From: Spirochaetales bacterium
Lineage (GTDB): Bacteria; Spirochaetota; Spirochaetia; JABEVK01
DNA length: 35,360 nucleotides
Reading direction: 5' to 3'
Assembly: GCA_013044245.1 (NCBI GenBank)
Contig: JABEVK010000034.1
Span: 1-35,360, forward strand
Shown: positions 24,930 to 32,660 of the stretch, one piece after another
Position numbering within the stretch: position 1 is the stretch's first letter
Layout: each line of letters begins with the position of its first letter
Translations under genes and position numbers: made by a program
Notes under the pieces: model-generated
What the model was told of the DNA's origin: nothing
Seen by the model: the letters and a program-made list of their open reading frames with translations, nothing else
Databases searched by the model: none

Positions 24930-25655
24930 ATGACACGTTTAAACCTACCGAGAAATCTCACCAAAATGCTTTTAGTTTTGTTTGGTGTGGGAATCTTTTT
25001 GGCAAGTCTTGCCTCGTGTTCTCTTACCTCGGTGATCACTGTCTATCAAGACAACTCGGCAGATGTCGCACTAACAGTGGCTTGGCAAAAGCCGCTGTCG
25101 GCCTATTGGAACGATCTTCGCGGGCTTGATGCAGGCCTCCCCTCCCAGCCGCTTGAAGCCGAAGAAGCGCGTTCTGCTTTAGAAAAAGTCAGCAAGCTAG
25201 AGGCCAGCCCCTTGCAAAACCCCCGGGTTCAAGCCGGTCAGCGATCGGTCGAGATGTCGTTTCACTGGTCAGCTACCCCAAAGACCAACGTCTGGGGTCT
25301 TGAGCTTATCCCCACGCCCACGGGGGACACTCTGAGTCTAACGTGGAACCGACAAACGCTTGAGCGTTGGCTTGACACCTCCACCTATGCCCATTCCGAC
25401 GCCCTGTCGGCTCTGCTCCCCGATGCCCAAACCACCCAAGCCCAACTGGCCAACAACTTGGCCTATGCTCTAGGTTCGTATTCTGATAACGCTCAGGCGT
25501 TAGTGGAGGGTTCGTATGTTCAGTTGGTTTTCAAGCTCCCGCGCCCTGTGAAAAGCCTTGAGGGTAACGCCAGCTACCAGGGGAATGTGGTGACCTGCCA
25601 TTGGCCGCTGACCGACTTTTTGACTCATAGCGAAAAGCTGGTCGTGACGTATTAA
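24930..25655 (+). CDS. Lipoprotein, 241 residues, function unknown
   Basis: A signal peptide with lipobox (LFGVGIFLASLASC, Cys near 30) follows a short basic N-terminus, preceded by AAAGGATACTGTC. The mature part opens with short beta strands (SVITVYQDNSADVALTVAW), has a helical middle, then strands (RSVEMSFHWSA, WGLELIPTPTGDTLSLTWNR) and a final pair (SYVQLVFKLPRPVKSLEGNA; NVVTCHWPLTDFL). This two-fold beta layout suggests a small envelope domain, but I do not recognise a family. It is divergent from galU and upstream of two tRNA genes. Confidence 0.75.
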   Translation: MTRLNLPRNLTKMLLVLFGVGIFLASLASCSLTSVITVYQDNSADVALTVAWQKPLSAYWNDLRGLDAGLPSQPLEAEEARSALEKVSKLEASPLQNPRVQAGQRSVEMSFHWSATPKTNVWGLELIPTPTGDTLSLTWNRQTLERWLDTSTYAHSDALSALLPDAQTTQAQLANNLAYALGSYSDNAQALVEGSYVQLVFKLPRPVKSLEGNASYQGNVVTCHWPLTDFLTHSEKLVVTY

Positions 25656-25673
25656 CTTTTTCTTTTTTTCTGC

Positions 25674-25702
25674 TTGACATAAAAGGCCTGATTTTTTATA
25701 TT
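25674..25702 (+). promoter_or_regulatory. Promoter of the tRNA pair
   Basis: A perfect TTGACA (25674-25679) is followed after exactly 17 bases by TATATT (25697-25702), ending 10 bases before tRNA-Arg. It is among the best promoters of the window. Confidence 0.85.
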
Positions 25703-25712
25703 GCCTATGTCC

Positions 25713-25785
25713 GTCCCGTTAGCTCAGTGGATAGAGCGAGCGCCTCCTAAGCGCTAGGTCGGACGTTCGATTCGTCTACGGGACA
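25713..25785 (+). tRNA. tRNA-Arg (anticodon CCU, reads AGG)
   Basis: A full cloverleaf is visible in 73 bases. The acceptor GTCCCGT pairs with ACGGGAC and the discriminator is A. The D stem is GCTC/GAGC, the anticodon stem AGCGC/GCGCT encloses the loop CTCCTAA, and the T stem GGACG/CGTCT encloses TTCGATT. CCA is not encoded. Confidence 0.95.
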
Positions 25786-25788
25786 ACA

Positions 25789-25828
25789 CCCTTAGACTCG
25801 ACGTCTGATAGGCTCATCGAGTTAAGGG
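25789..25828 (+). repeat. Stem-loop between the two tRNA genes
   Basis: CCCTTAGACTCGA pairs with TCGAGTTAAGGG over 12 bp with one bulged G and a 15-base loop. No T run follows, so it is probably a processing signal in the tRNA precursor and not a terminator. Confidence 0.6.
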
Positions 25829-25838
25829 AATGTTCATT

Positions 25839-25912
25839 GGGGTGGTAGCTCAGTTGGTTAGAGCGCCAGCCTGTCACGCTGGAGGCCGAGGGTTCGAGCC
25901 CCTTCCATCCCG
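25839..25912 (+). tRNA. tRNA-Asp (anticodon GUC)
   Basis: The 74 bases fold as acceptor GGGGTGG/CCATCCC with discriminator G (an Asp identity base), D stem GCTC/GAGC, anticodon stem CCAGC/GCTGG around CTGTCAC, and T stem GAGGG/CCCTT around TTCGAGC. CCA is not encoded. Confidence 0.95.
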
Positions 25913-25916
25913 TTCA

Positions 25917-25948
25917 AACCAACCTTGTGACAAGGTTGGTTTTTTTTT
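25917..25948 (+). terminator. Intrinsic terminator of the tRNA operon
   Basis: AACCAACCTTG and CAAGGTTGGTT form an 11-bp stem with a TGA loop, followed by a run of T. The remainder to 25997 is AT-rich and shows no gene. Confidence 0.92.
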
Positions 25949-25997
25949 GCTTTTTTAGTTTTATGCTTACGGCGCTGAGGTTAGACGTTGCCTGTTC

Positions 25998-27746
25998 TTA
26001 GAGGCTGGCCGGTCCAGGGACCGGGTCGTGGTTTAACACCGAAACAGCCGAAGTGTCATCGAGGGCATAGACCCTGACCCCATCCATAGGGAGTGTATTA
26101 ACCGTCAACGTTGTGCCCTGCAACGAGTCGCTTGCCGTCGAACCCAACAGGCCCGAAACGGAGGCCGCGGTTACGGTCAAATGCGCTGTTGCTGTACTAC
26201 CCGACAAATTCGCGACAATGATGGCTTTCTTTCCTGTGAGAGCTGAAGATATTTCAAAGGCCAAAAAGCTCGAATTATCTGTCGTCACCGACGTAATCGA
26301 TGGCGTATTCCAGGCACCGTATTGGGTTCTTAAGTGCGCCAAGGCGCTGTGCCATTGCCACAGAGAATCGGTGGTCGAGGCGAGGGTTTGTTCCGTGTTC
26401 CAGTCAAACGGTTGGCGCATGTTGGTATCGGGACCGCTAACATTCCCCGGCATGGCAATTTCGTTTCCGTAGTAAACAATGGGAATCCCCTGCCCCAATA
26501 AGTCTAGTGCTGCGGCCAAGAAAATTTTTGGTGCGTTGCCATTGTAGGCGGTATAAGGTCGACTGGCCGCTAAATCATGGTTAGATTGAAATTCACCCAG
26601 GTCCCCACCGACGTTTTGTGCCGAAGTACAATCTTGAACCATATGTGAGGTTAAACTACTGACAGCCGACGCCCCACCACTGTTAATCGCCGAGATGAGC
26701 AGATTCGGCCAGGTAAAGTCGAGAACAACGTTGAACTCGGGCGTACCTTGGTCATTGAGGTAGGTCAAATCGGTAGCCGTTTGGCTTGAGCCCGTGTACC
26801 CCCACACCTCACCCATCATAAACTTAGCGGTGGCCGACGGAAAGGCATCCAAAACATTGGCACGCAGATTATCAAACCAAACATGGGTCGCCGGCTGGTC
26901 GGCGTACGTATCCGGTGCCGTTCCTTCATCCAAATACCGAGCCGCGTCCACGCGCATCCCGTCGAACCCAAAGGACATCCACCCTTTCACAACGGCTTGC
27001 ATAGCCGCCGTAACTTGGGGATTGTTGTAATTCAGGTCAGGCATGCCACTCCCAAAAATCCCATAGTAATAACTTCCATTACCGTAGTGCCATATATTAC
27101 TGTCGGATCCCGGCCAAATAGAAGTATTGCTGGGACCCGGATAATTGGGTACAGAAGACACCCAGGTATACCAGTCGCGGTGAAGCGCCGTGTTCGAAGA
27201 CTCAGAATCGGTAAACCACGGGTTTTGGTTGCTGGTATGATTGGGAACAAAGTCAAAAATCACACGAATGCCTTTTGCATGAGCGGCGGTGATTAAATCG
27301 GACAAGTCTTGATTGGAACCATAAATCGCAGCAACGTCATTATAGTCAGTGGTGTCATAGCCATGCTTGTTCGTACTCGTCGTTGTTAAGGAAGAAGCGG
27401 CAAACACCGGCGACAACCATAAGGCATTGACCCCCAAGGCGGTAAAATAATTACTGTTCAGGGCGGCTGTGATTCCCGCCAGGTTGCCAGAATTGCCTAA
27501 GGCGCTCGTTGAGCCGTTTTGAAAAGCACTCACCCAAATTTGATAAATGACTGTATTTTGATGCCACCACCCTTGGGGTGAGTTCATAGCCACAGCAGGC
27601 GTTGCCGTCCCCCCAGGGACCGTTGAAGCTGGCAAGGAAGTGGCAACACTCCCTGATACCGCACTCGAGCAACCAAAAAGACCAAGGCTCAGCACAACGC
27701 TTAAACTTAGCACCCACGGTAGAGACTTTTTCCGCATCGATTTCAT
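25998..27746 (-). CDS. Secreted GH13 alpha-amylase-type lipoprotein
   Basis: The start is the ATG at 27746 (582 residues), 6 bases after AAGGAG; the track begins at an upstream GTG. A signal with lipobox LGLFGC (Cys near 26) anchors it in a membrane, and a Ser/Thr/Ala/Pro linker follows. The GH13 barrel starts with WWHQNTVIYQIWVSAF. The four conserved regions are seen: DFVPNH, GMRVDAAR with the nucleophile Asp near 267, the acid/base Glu in MMGEVWG near 313, and SNHD near 391. YNDVAAIYG and MPDLNYNNP fit the alpha-glucan (oligo-1,6-glucosidase/amylase) branch. A small beta-rich C-terminal domain ends it. It follows tyrS by 49 bases and may be co-transcribed with it. Confidence 0.92.
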   Translation of the reverse strand: MKSMRKKSLPWVLSLSVVLSLGLFGCSSAVSGSVATSLPASTVPGGTATPAVAMNSPQGWWHQNTVIYQIWVSAFQNGSTSALGNSGNLAGITAALNSNYFTALGVNALWLSPVFAASSLTTTSTNKHGYDTTDYNDVAAIYGSNQDLSDLITAAHAKGIRVIFDFVPNHTSNQNPWFTDSESSNTALHRDWYTWVSSVPNYPGPSNTSIWPGSDSNIWHYGNGSYYYGIFGSGMPDLNYNNPQVTAAMQAVVKGWMSFGFDGMRVDAARYLDEGTAPDTYADQPATHVWFDNLRANVLDAFPSATAKFMMGEVWGYTGSSQTATDLTYLNDQGTPEFNVVLDFTWPNLLISAINSGGASAVSSLTSHMVQDCTSAQNVGGDLGEFQSNHDLAASRPYTAYNGNAPKIFLAAALDLLGQGIPIVYYGNEIAMPGNVSGPDTNMRQPFDWNTEQTLASTTDSLWQWHSALAHLRTQYGAWNTPSITSVTTDNSSFLAFEISSALTGKKAIIVANLSGSTATAHLTVTAASVSGLLGSTASDSLQGTTLTVNTLPMDGVRVYALDDTSAVSVLNHDPVPGPASL

Positions 27747-27795
27747 CCTTAACTCCTTGGTCACCCGGGGTTTCGCAATCAGACCTCGATAGCTA

Positions 27796-29028
27796 TCAGC
27801 CCTCTAAAAGAAAGCGAAACAGGCGTTTCTTACCAGCCTTAAGCAAAAGGGCACCTTGATCAAAATGCTCTGGGCGAACTTGAGCTTCGAGAGAACTCAC
27901 CTTTTCATCGCCTAAACTGACACCGCCCTGCGTGATAAGGGTACGGGCTTCGCGCTTCGAGGGAGACAAGCCTGCTTCGACCAAAAGATCCAGAACAAAA
28001 ACCCCCTCGGCTATGCGTTGCGCACTCAAGGGCGCCGAAGGGATCGCCGATAGATCACTTCCGTGTCCCCCAAAGGCGGAACGAGCCGCCTCTTGGGCCT
28101 TCTGTGCCTCTTCTTTTCCATGGACGAGAGCCGTTACCTCCCACGCCAGGCGCGCTTTAGCCTCATTAATACGCCCATCACGGTGCGCACAGAGTTGATC
28201 GATCTCAGCGACAGGCAAAAACGTAAAGATTTTGAAAAACTTCGCCACGTCATCATCATGGACGTTTCGCCAATATTGGTAAAACTCGAAAACAGGCGTT
28301 TTCTCGGCATCGAGGTAAACGGCCCCTTTTTCGGTTTTTCCCATTTTCTTGCCGTCCGACGTCGTTAGTAAAGGGAAGGTCAACACAAAAACTTCTTCGC
28401 CACGCATGCGCCGCGTCAAGTCTATTCCCGAAACCATATTGCCCCACTGATCGTCACCCCCCACCTGCAAGCGGACGCCAAACAGCTCGTTCAATTTCAT
28501 AAAATCGTAACTTTGCAGAATAATATAGTTGAACTCAATAAACGAAAGACCGGTCTCGTAACGCATCTTGTACGTTTCAAAAGACATCATGCGGTTGACT
28601 GAAAAATGCACACCAACTTCGCGAAGCATTTGAAGGTAGTTCAGTTTGAGCAACCACGTGGCATTGTCGGCCAAGTGTGCTCGTCCTGCGTCAAAGTCAA
28701 GAAAACGCGACAACTGCGAGCGAAAACGTTGAGAGTGGTCTTCGATTTGCTCGTCGGTCAGCATCTTACGCATTTCGGTTTTTCCGGTCGGGTCACCGAT
28801 ACGACTCGTACCTCCGCCGATCAAGGCTACCGGCTGATGTCCTAAACGCTGAAGGTGGGCCATAGCCATCACAGGCACCAAATGCCCCACCGTGAGGCTG
28901 GGGCCCGTCGGGTCAAAACCGCAATACAGCGGGACACTCTGGGTTTTTAGTAAGCTGTCTAACCCAGCTTCATCGGAACATTGCGCAAACAATCCGCGTT
29001 CTTTTAGTGTCTCTAACGCCGAGGCCAT
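27796..29028 (-). CDS. tyrS: Tyrosyl-tRNA synthetase
   Basis: The ATG at 29028 (410 residues) has AAGGA 7 bases upstream and opens the usual short helix before VPLYCGFDPTGPSLTVGHL, which holds the HIGH-type motif (TVGHL). The Tyr-binding region reads NYIILQSYDFMKLNE and QVGGDDQWGN. The KMSKS loop reads KKMGKT near residue 230. A C-terminal S4-like RNA-binding domain (SKREARTLITQGGVSLGDEKV) closes the protein. It charges tRNA-Tyr. The track's upstream extension of 24 residues has no family support. Confidence 0.95.
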   Translation of the reverse strand: MASALETLKERGLFAQCSDEAGLDSLLKTQSVPLYCGFDPTGPSLTVGHLVPVMAMAHLQRLGHQPVALIGGGTSRIGDPTGKTEMRKMLTDEQIEDHSQRFRSQLSRFLDFDAGRAHLADNATWLLKLNYLQMLREVGVHFSVNRMMSFETYKMRYETGLSFIEFNYIILQSYDFMKLNELFGVRLQVGGDDQWGNMVSGIDLTRRMRGEEVFVLTFPLLTTSDGKKMGKTEKGAVYLDAEKTPVFEFYQYWRNVHDDDVAKFFKIFTFLPVAEIDQLCAHRDGRINEAKARLAWEVTALVHGKEEAQKAQEAARSAFGGHGSDLSAIPSAPLSAQRIAEGVFVLDLLVEAGLSPSKREARTLITQGGVSLGDEKVSSLEAQVRPEHFDQGALLLKAGKKRLFRFLLEG

Positions 29029-29116
29029 AAACCCATCCTTGTCATGAAGTAACAAAGCCGCATTATAGCCTGCCCCCTCCCCCCTGACAAGCAAAGCCAA
29101 CGGCTAAGCCAGCCCT

Positions 29117-30103
29117 CTATAGCGGGTAGCTTAAGCCAATCTGTTCGCGAACGGTATCGAGTGTTTCTATAATTTCAAGCGTTTCTTCCAAGGGCATCAA
29201 GGGGCTTTCGGTCTTACCTTCGCGCCAACACCGAATGACTTCGGCCGCTTCTTCCCGCAAACCATTACCGACATAGGGTTCATTGTACTCTTCTACGGGC
29301 CGCCCCTGCGAAAGCACCCGGAAGGAACTCGGTACATAAAAGGGTGTCGCAACCTCTAGCCTCGCCTTGGTCCCGGTTAAACTTAACTGCGTCGGGGTTG
29401 AGGCCGACAGCGTCGTGGTCAACACGGCGTGGGCACCCGAGGCGTATTGAAAAATCATCGAGGTTTGAGCATCAACCCCCGTCATCGTAAAGTCAGCGAC
29501 CGCAGAAATTTTTTGAGGCTTTCCTAAAATCAGCGAGGCAAACGACACCGGGTAAATTCCCAAATCAAGAAGGGCACCGCCCCCCAAGGCAGGGTCAAAC
29601 AGCCGATGTTTAGGGTCGGGGACAAAGCTTTGACCATGGTCGGCTTGCAAACTCATCAGGGTGCCTAAAAGGCCCTCAGAGAGCAACTTTCTGATACGCT
29701 GAACATGGGGCAAAAACCGTGTCCACATGGCTTCCATCAAAAAAACCTTTTGCGACCGGGCCGCCGAAATCATCGCCCGGGCTTGAAGCGCGTTCATCGC
29801 AAAAGGCTTTTCGACCAAGACGGCTTTACCAGCAGAAAGCGCGAGCATGGTATGCGGATAATGCCAGGGGTGCGGGGTAGCCACATAAATCACATCGACA
29901 TCAGGCGAATGGACCAAATCCTCGTAACGAGAAAAGGCATGCGGGATGTGAAACCGCCCCGCAAAGCGTTGTGCAGAAGCCTGTGAGCGTGAGCCAACAG
30001 CGGTGAGGTGAAAATCTGCTAACCGCTGACCATCTTCGACAAACTTTTCGGCGATTCCGCCGGTACCCAGAACTCCCCAGCGCGGGGGTGAAAGTGTTTC
30101 CAT
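29117..30103 (-). CDS. Gfo/Idh/MocA-family NAD(P)-dependent oxidoreductase
   Basis: The 328-residue protein has an N-terminal Rossmann fold with the dinucleotide motif GVLGTGGIAEKF (about residues 10-21), YVATPHPWHYPH, and the family's EKPFAMN near 97. The C-terminal alpha/beta domain has GGGALLDLGIYP, the conserved region with catalytic His/Asp replaced by the D-x-G-I-Y-P form seen in dehydrogenases of the glucose-fructose oxidoreductase and dihydrodiol dehydrogenase branch. The substrate is probably a sugar or related compound, but cannot be named. The ribosome site before the ATG is weak. It lies 88 bases upstream of tyrS on the same strand. Confidence 0.9.
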   Translation of the reverse strand: METLSPPRWGVLGTGGIAEKFVEDGQRLADFHLTAVGSRSQASAQRFAGRFHIPHAFSRYEDLVHSPDVDVIYVATPHPWHYPHTMLALSAGKAVLVEKPFAMNALQARAMISAARSQKVFLMEAMWTRFLPHVQRIRKLLSEGLLGTLMSLQADHGQSFVPDPKHRLFDPALGGGALLDLGIYPVSFASLILGKPQKISAVADFTMTGVDAQTSMIFQYASGAHAVLTTTLSASTPTQLSLTGTKARLEVATPFYVPSSFRVLSQGRPVEEYNEPYVGNGLREEAAEVIRCWREGKTESPLMPLEETLEIIETLDTVREQIGLSYPL

Positions 30104-30198
30104 GGCTTTATCTTACCACAGGTCAGAAATATTTCTTAACTTTTTGTAATTTTCAGCTTGCGCCCTGGGTAAGGTCATGATAACGTTAATTTGTTAAC

Positions 30199-30228
30199 AA
30201 AAAAAAGACCCCCAACGGGTAAGGAGTC
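30199..30228 (-). terminator. Terminator downstream of the CBM48-like lipoprotein
   Basis: On the - strand GACTCC pairs with GGGGTC (one G-T pair) and is followed by eight T. It would end the lamB/lipoprotein transcript about 70 bases after the last stop. Confidence 0.65.
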
Positions 30229-30268
30229 CAAGCCACCCCGCTGAAGGTCAGAGAGAACACTGCATAAC

Positions 30269-30296
30269 AGAGCCCCTCAAGAGGGGCTCTTTTTTT
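30269..30296 (+). terminator. Strong + strand terminator with no + strand gene upstream
   Basis: AGAGCCCCTC and GAGGGGCTCT form a 10-bp stem followed by T7 on the + strand. On the - strand the hairpin is followed by TGTTATG, a poor tract. Both flanking genes are on the - strand, so it may end a small RNA, stop antisense transcription into lamB, or act as a 3' stabiliser of the - strand mRNA. Confidence 0.7.
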
Positions 30297-30298
30297 GT

Positions 30299-30838
30299 TT
30301 ACTTGGCCGCCGCCAACATCGCTTTCACGTCAATCTTGCCGTTGTGACCGCCAAAGCCGTCATCAACACTCACAGGAGCAAAAGCGTCCTCGGTCCAGTT
30401 ACCATTGACCATATACTTGTAGATGATGGTGGCATCGGGTTTAACAAGGAAGCTGATGACATGAACCGGGTGACCATTGGCCGCCATAACCTTGTCGAGT
30501 TGCAGACCAAGTTCAGGCTTCCAGCTTTCATAGTACCCCATCAGCTGAATTTCAGCCGCAGGAACACGGGTCATCCATGTCACAATGGCATTACCATCGC
30601 TGTTCTTTGTTACGGTGACACCGGGTTTATCCGGGACAGGAGCCCCCTTAACAATACCCAACACACCAACGGCCTTAGCGGCGGTGGCGATAGTTCCCGG
30701 CAACGGTAGAATCTGGATGCCACCGGCGCTGGCCGTAGCGGCAGGTGCGGCGGCCGAAGCGACCGGAGCAGAACCAGTAGTAGCGCATCCGGTAATCAGT
30801 GCGCCCGCGGCCAAAAGCCACAGAAGGGATTTCTTCAT
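30299..30838 (-). CDS. Small lipoprotein with a CBM48/AMPK-like glycan-binding domain
   Basis: I set the start at the ATG at 30838 (179 residues), 6 bases after AAGGAG; it opens MKKSLLWLLAAGALITGC, a lipobox signal with Cys at 18. An Ala/Ser/Pro-rich linker of about 40 residues leads to a C-terminal beta domain. Its end, IYKYMVNGNWTEDAFAPV and DDGFGGHNGKID, matches the family pattern of CBM48/glycogen-binding E-set domains (YKFxVDGxWxxDP...DGxGxxN). It probably binds starch at the cell surface or in the periplasm, beside LamB. No catalytic domain is present. It lies downstream of lamB behind a strong hairpin, so may be expressed at a different level. Confidence 0.8.
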   Translation of the reverse strand: MKKSLLWLLAAGALITGCATTGSAPVASAAAPAATASAGGIQILPLPGTIATAAKAVGVLGIVKGAPVPDKPGVTVTKNSDGNAIVTWMTRVPAAEIQLMGYYESWKPELGLQLDKVMAANGHPVHVISFLVKPDATIIYKYMVNGNWTEDAFAPVSVDDGFGGHNGKIDVKAMLAAAK

Positions 30839-30904
30839 GAACAACTCCTTCGTATCCGTCCGAGACGGACCGATTAGTATTTGACTCGCTCGAAAAAACA
30901 CCGA

Positions 30905-30950
30905 GGAGCCCCGGCAGACCGACTCACAAGAATCGGTCTGCCGGGCCTCC
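30905..30950 (-). terminator. Very stable hairpin between lamB and the lipoprotein gene
   Basis: An 18-bp stem with one mismatch (GGAG-CCCCGGCAGACCGA against TCGGTCTGCCGGG-CCTCC) and a 10-base loop lies after lamB. On the - strand TTTTTT follows 5 bases beyond the stem. It may partly terminate transcription and protect the lamB 3' end. Confidence 0.65.
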
Positions 30951-30997
30951 CCGAAAGGAACCCGGAAGGCTTTGCCGAAGCAAACCCTTAACTTAGC

Positions 30998-32347
30998 TTA
31001 GAACCAAGTTTCGAACTGGAAGCCGAAGCGGCTTTCTGTGTTGGAACTATTGGCGTTATCAGCGTGGAAGCTGTTAACTGTGGTCGTACCTGCGGCCGTA
31101 CCTACATAAACGTCACCACCAACAAAGGTGTAGAACATGCGCAACTGAGGGCGACCCCAGAAGCCGGAGTTCAGCGACAGGGTAGGAGCCACAGTAACCT
31201 TGTAGTAGTCGGCGGTAGTATTGATGGAGTTACCCTGATACCAGGTTACCGAGTTTGTACCGAAGGTGTGGCTGTAGCCACCTTCCACCTGCAGAGACAA
31301 GTTATTGTTGAACTTGTACACGGGGCGAAGGGCGATACCGAGCTTACTGGCCTGATCTTCGTTTGTAACGCCAGACTTGGCAGTGGTGTACACAATGGCG
31401 GGCATTAAGTCCAGGTTAGGAAGAATGTTGTTAGCTTCGCCGAACACAATGAAGCGAACAGCCACGGCATCTTTGCTGGCCGCGGCGCCAGTATAGGCGT
31501 GTCCCAGGTTCCAGTCGGTACCATCGTTAGCAAAACCTAACTGAATAGCAGCTTTCGAAAAGCCATCAGCAATTCCGAAGAATTTGGGGAACGGATAAAC
31601 AGCGGCAAACTGATAACCGTAGTCACTTTGTTTGCTATTACCACCGGAGATTCCGTATTGGTAAGAGACAGCCGCTTCCAATTCCATACTGCTCAGCGCG
31701 TCAATCCCCATGGTCATGAAAGGACGAACACGAAGGTCAGTGTTGAAAGGAAGGTAGTTTTCGCCATTAGCGCCATTAGCCGAGCCAGTCGATTCTACCG
31801 ACAAGTCAACCATGCCATTGAAAGCATTGGTCACGCCAATACCTTCGCCGGAAAAGTCACGCCAGAAGAAGTCCAGGATATGGATATCGTCACGGCCAAT
31901 GTACTTTTCACCGATCCAGTAAACAGCCTTAGGATCCCATGCAAAACCACCCATTTCTACGTAGGCTTGGCGCATCAGAATATCACCAACACCGCCATTA
32001 CCATAAGAACCGGGGTAGTTACTGAAAGCCCCAGTGCCATTGAAGCCGTTCGAATTGATGACGAGCATCACATGGTACTTGGCCCAAGACCCATCAGAGG
32101 CGGTGTCACTATTAACCAACTCCGACTCCAGATAGTTTTGGTTGCCTTCGTTACCAAGGCGTCCAATCCAGTGTTCATCGACCTGACCACCGGCTGTATA
32201 AAGCCCAGGCGCAAACATTTCGCCTGAACGAGCATAGCCGTGGAACTCGAACGTACCGGCGAACAAGGGCTGTGACCCGAAAGCCATCAACGCCAAGGCA
32301 CCCGCTACGAGACCACCTTTTACGGTCCCTCTGAAGGTTTTCTTCAT
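30998..32347 (-). CDS. lamB: Maltoporin-type outer-membrane porin (LamB family)
   Basis: The 449-residue protein has a Sec signal (cleavage after PLFA, near residue 30), then TFEFHGYARSGEMF, the opening of LamB/maltoporins. Further marks are GNEGNQNYLESELV, KAVYWIGEKYIGRDDIHILDFFWRDFSGEGIGV (close to the maltoporin block WVGKRxYxRxDxHxxDxxYWxxSGxGxGV), alternating aromatic-rich beta strands, and a C-terminal Phe (FGFQFETWF) typical of outer-membrane barrels. It would pass maltodextrins through the outer membrane. The ribosome site is GGAGGG. It is divergent from the pullulanase across a 313-bp control region. Confidence 0.9.
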   Translation of the reverse strand: MKKTFRGTVKGGLVAGALALMAFGSQPLFAGTFEFHGYARSGEMFAPGLYTAGGQVDEHWIGRLGNEGNQNYLESELVNSDTASDGSWAKYHVMLVINSNGFNGTGAFSNYPGSYGNGGVGDILMRQAYVEMGGFAWDPKAVYWIGEKYIGRDDIHILDFFWRDFSGEGIGVTNAFNGMVDLSVESTGSANGANGENYLPFNTDLRVRPFMTMGIDALSSMELEAAVSYQYGISGGNSKQSDYGYQFAAVYPFPKFFGIADGFSKAAIQLGFANDGTDWNLGHAYTGAAASKDAVAVRFIVFGEANNILPNLDLMPAIVYTTAKSGVTNEDQASKLGIALRPVYKFNNNLSLQVEGGYSHTFGTNSVTWYQGNSINTTADYYKVTVAPTLSLNSGFWGRPQLRMFYTFVGGDVYVGTAAGTTTVNSFHADNANSSNTESRFGFQFETWF

Positions 32348-32440
32348 CGAAACCCTCCTTTGTGAAATTATCTCGCCTGCCAGTCTCAGTCCCCTAGCCC
32401 TGAGTCATCCAGGGATAGCGCATACCAGAAACTGCTAGGC

Positions 32441-32462
32441 TAATTGCCAACGTGTGCAATTA
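32441..32462. promoter_or_regulatory. LacI-like dyad downstream of the lamB -10
   Basis: TAATTGC and GCAATTA frame a 22-bp palindrome centred on CG, in the style of LacI/GalR operators. Its right part AACGTGTGCAATT recurs with two changes at 32551-32563, exactly 102 bases away. Bound repressor would block lamB transcription. Confidence 0.55.
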
Positions 32463-32467
32463 CCTTA

Positions 32468-32496
32468 AGTTAAACACCACCCTTGAGGTCTGTCAA
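32468..32496 (-). promoter_or_regulatory. lamB promoter
   Basis: On the - strand TTGACA (32496-32491) is followed after 17 bases by TTAACT (32473-32468). The spacer contains CCTCAAGGGTG (32488-32478), also found in the pulA promoter spacer. Confidence 0.65.
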
Positions 32497-32546
32497 CTGG
32501 TTTTTGTAACCGAATTTCATCGAGATAGTTTTTTTCAAACTCAAAT

Positions 32547-32560
32547 TCGAAACGTTTGCA
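32547..32560. promoter_or_regulatory. LacI/CcpA-like dyad upstream of the pulA -35
   Basis: TCGAAACGTTTGCA contains the perfect palindrome AAACGTTT and shares AACGTkTGCAwTT with the dyad near lamB. It ends 8 bases before the pulA -35. Confidence 0.5.
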
Positions 32561-32567
32561 TTTTTTC

Positions 32568-32596
32568 TTGACAGGGGCTCCTCAAGGGTGTAAGGC
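32568..32596 (+). promoter_or_regulatory. pulA promoter
   Basis: TTGACA (32568-32573) is perfect; the matching -10 at 17 bases is poor (TAAGGC), suggesting dependence on an activator. The spacer contains the second CCTCAAGGGTG (32580-32590). The leader to the GTG at 32661 is about 60 bases. With the two dyads and the lamB promoter this accounts for the gene-free region 32348-32660. Confidence 0.5.
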
Positions 32597-32660
32597 ATTA
32601 GAGGATGTATCAGAATTTTTTCTGACGTTCAGCTTTTTTTTATATAAAGGAGAAATCACC

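Noticed and set aside
27788-27797. GATAGCTATC palindrome over the tyrS stop
   Set aside because: A 10-base palindrome without a second copy or promoter context is likely chance.
31628-32227. 199-residue + strand ORF
   Set aside because: It is antisense to lamB, and its composition reflects the complement of porin codons; no family motif.
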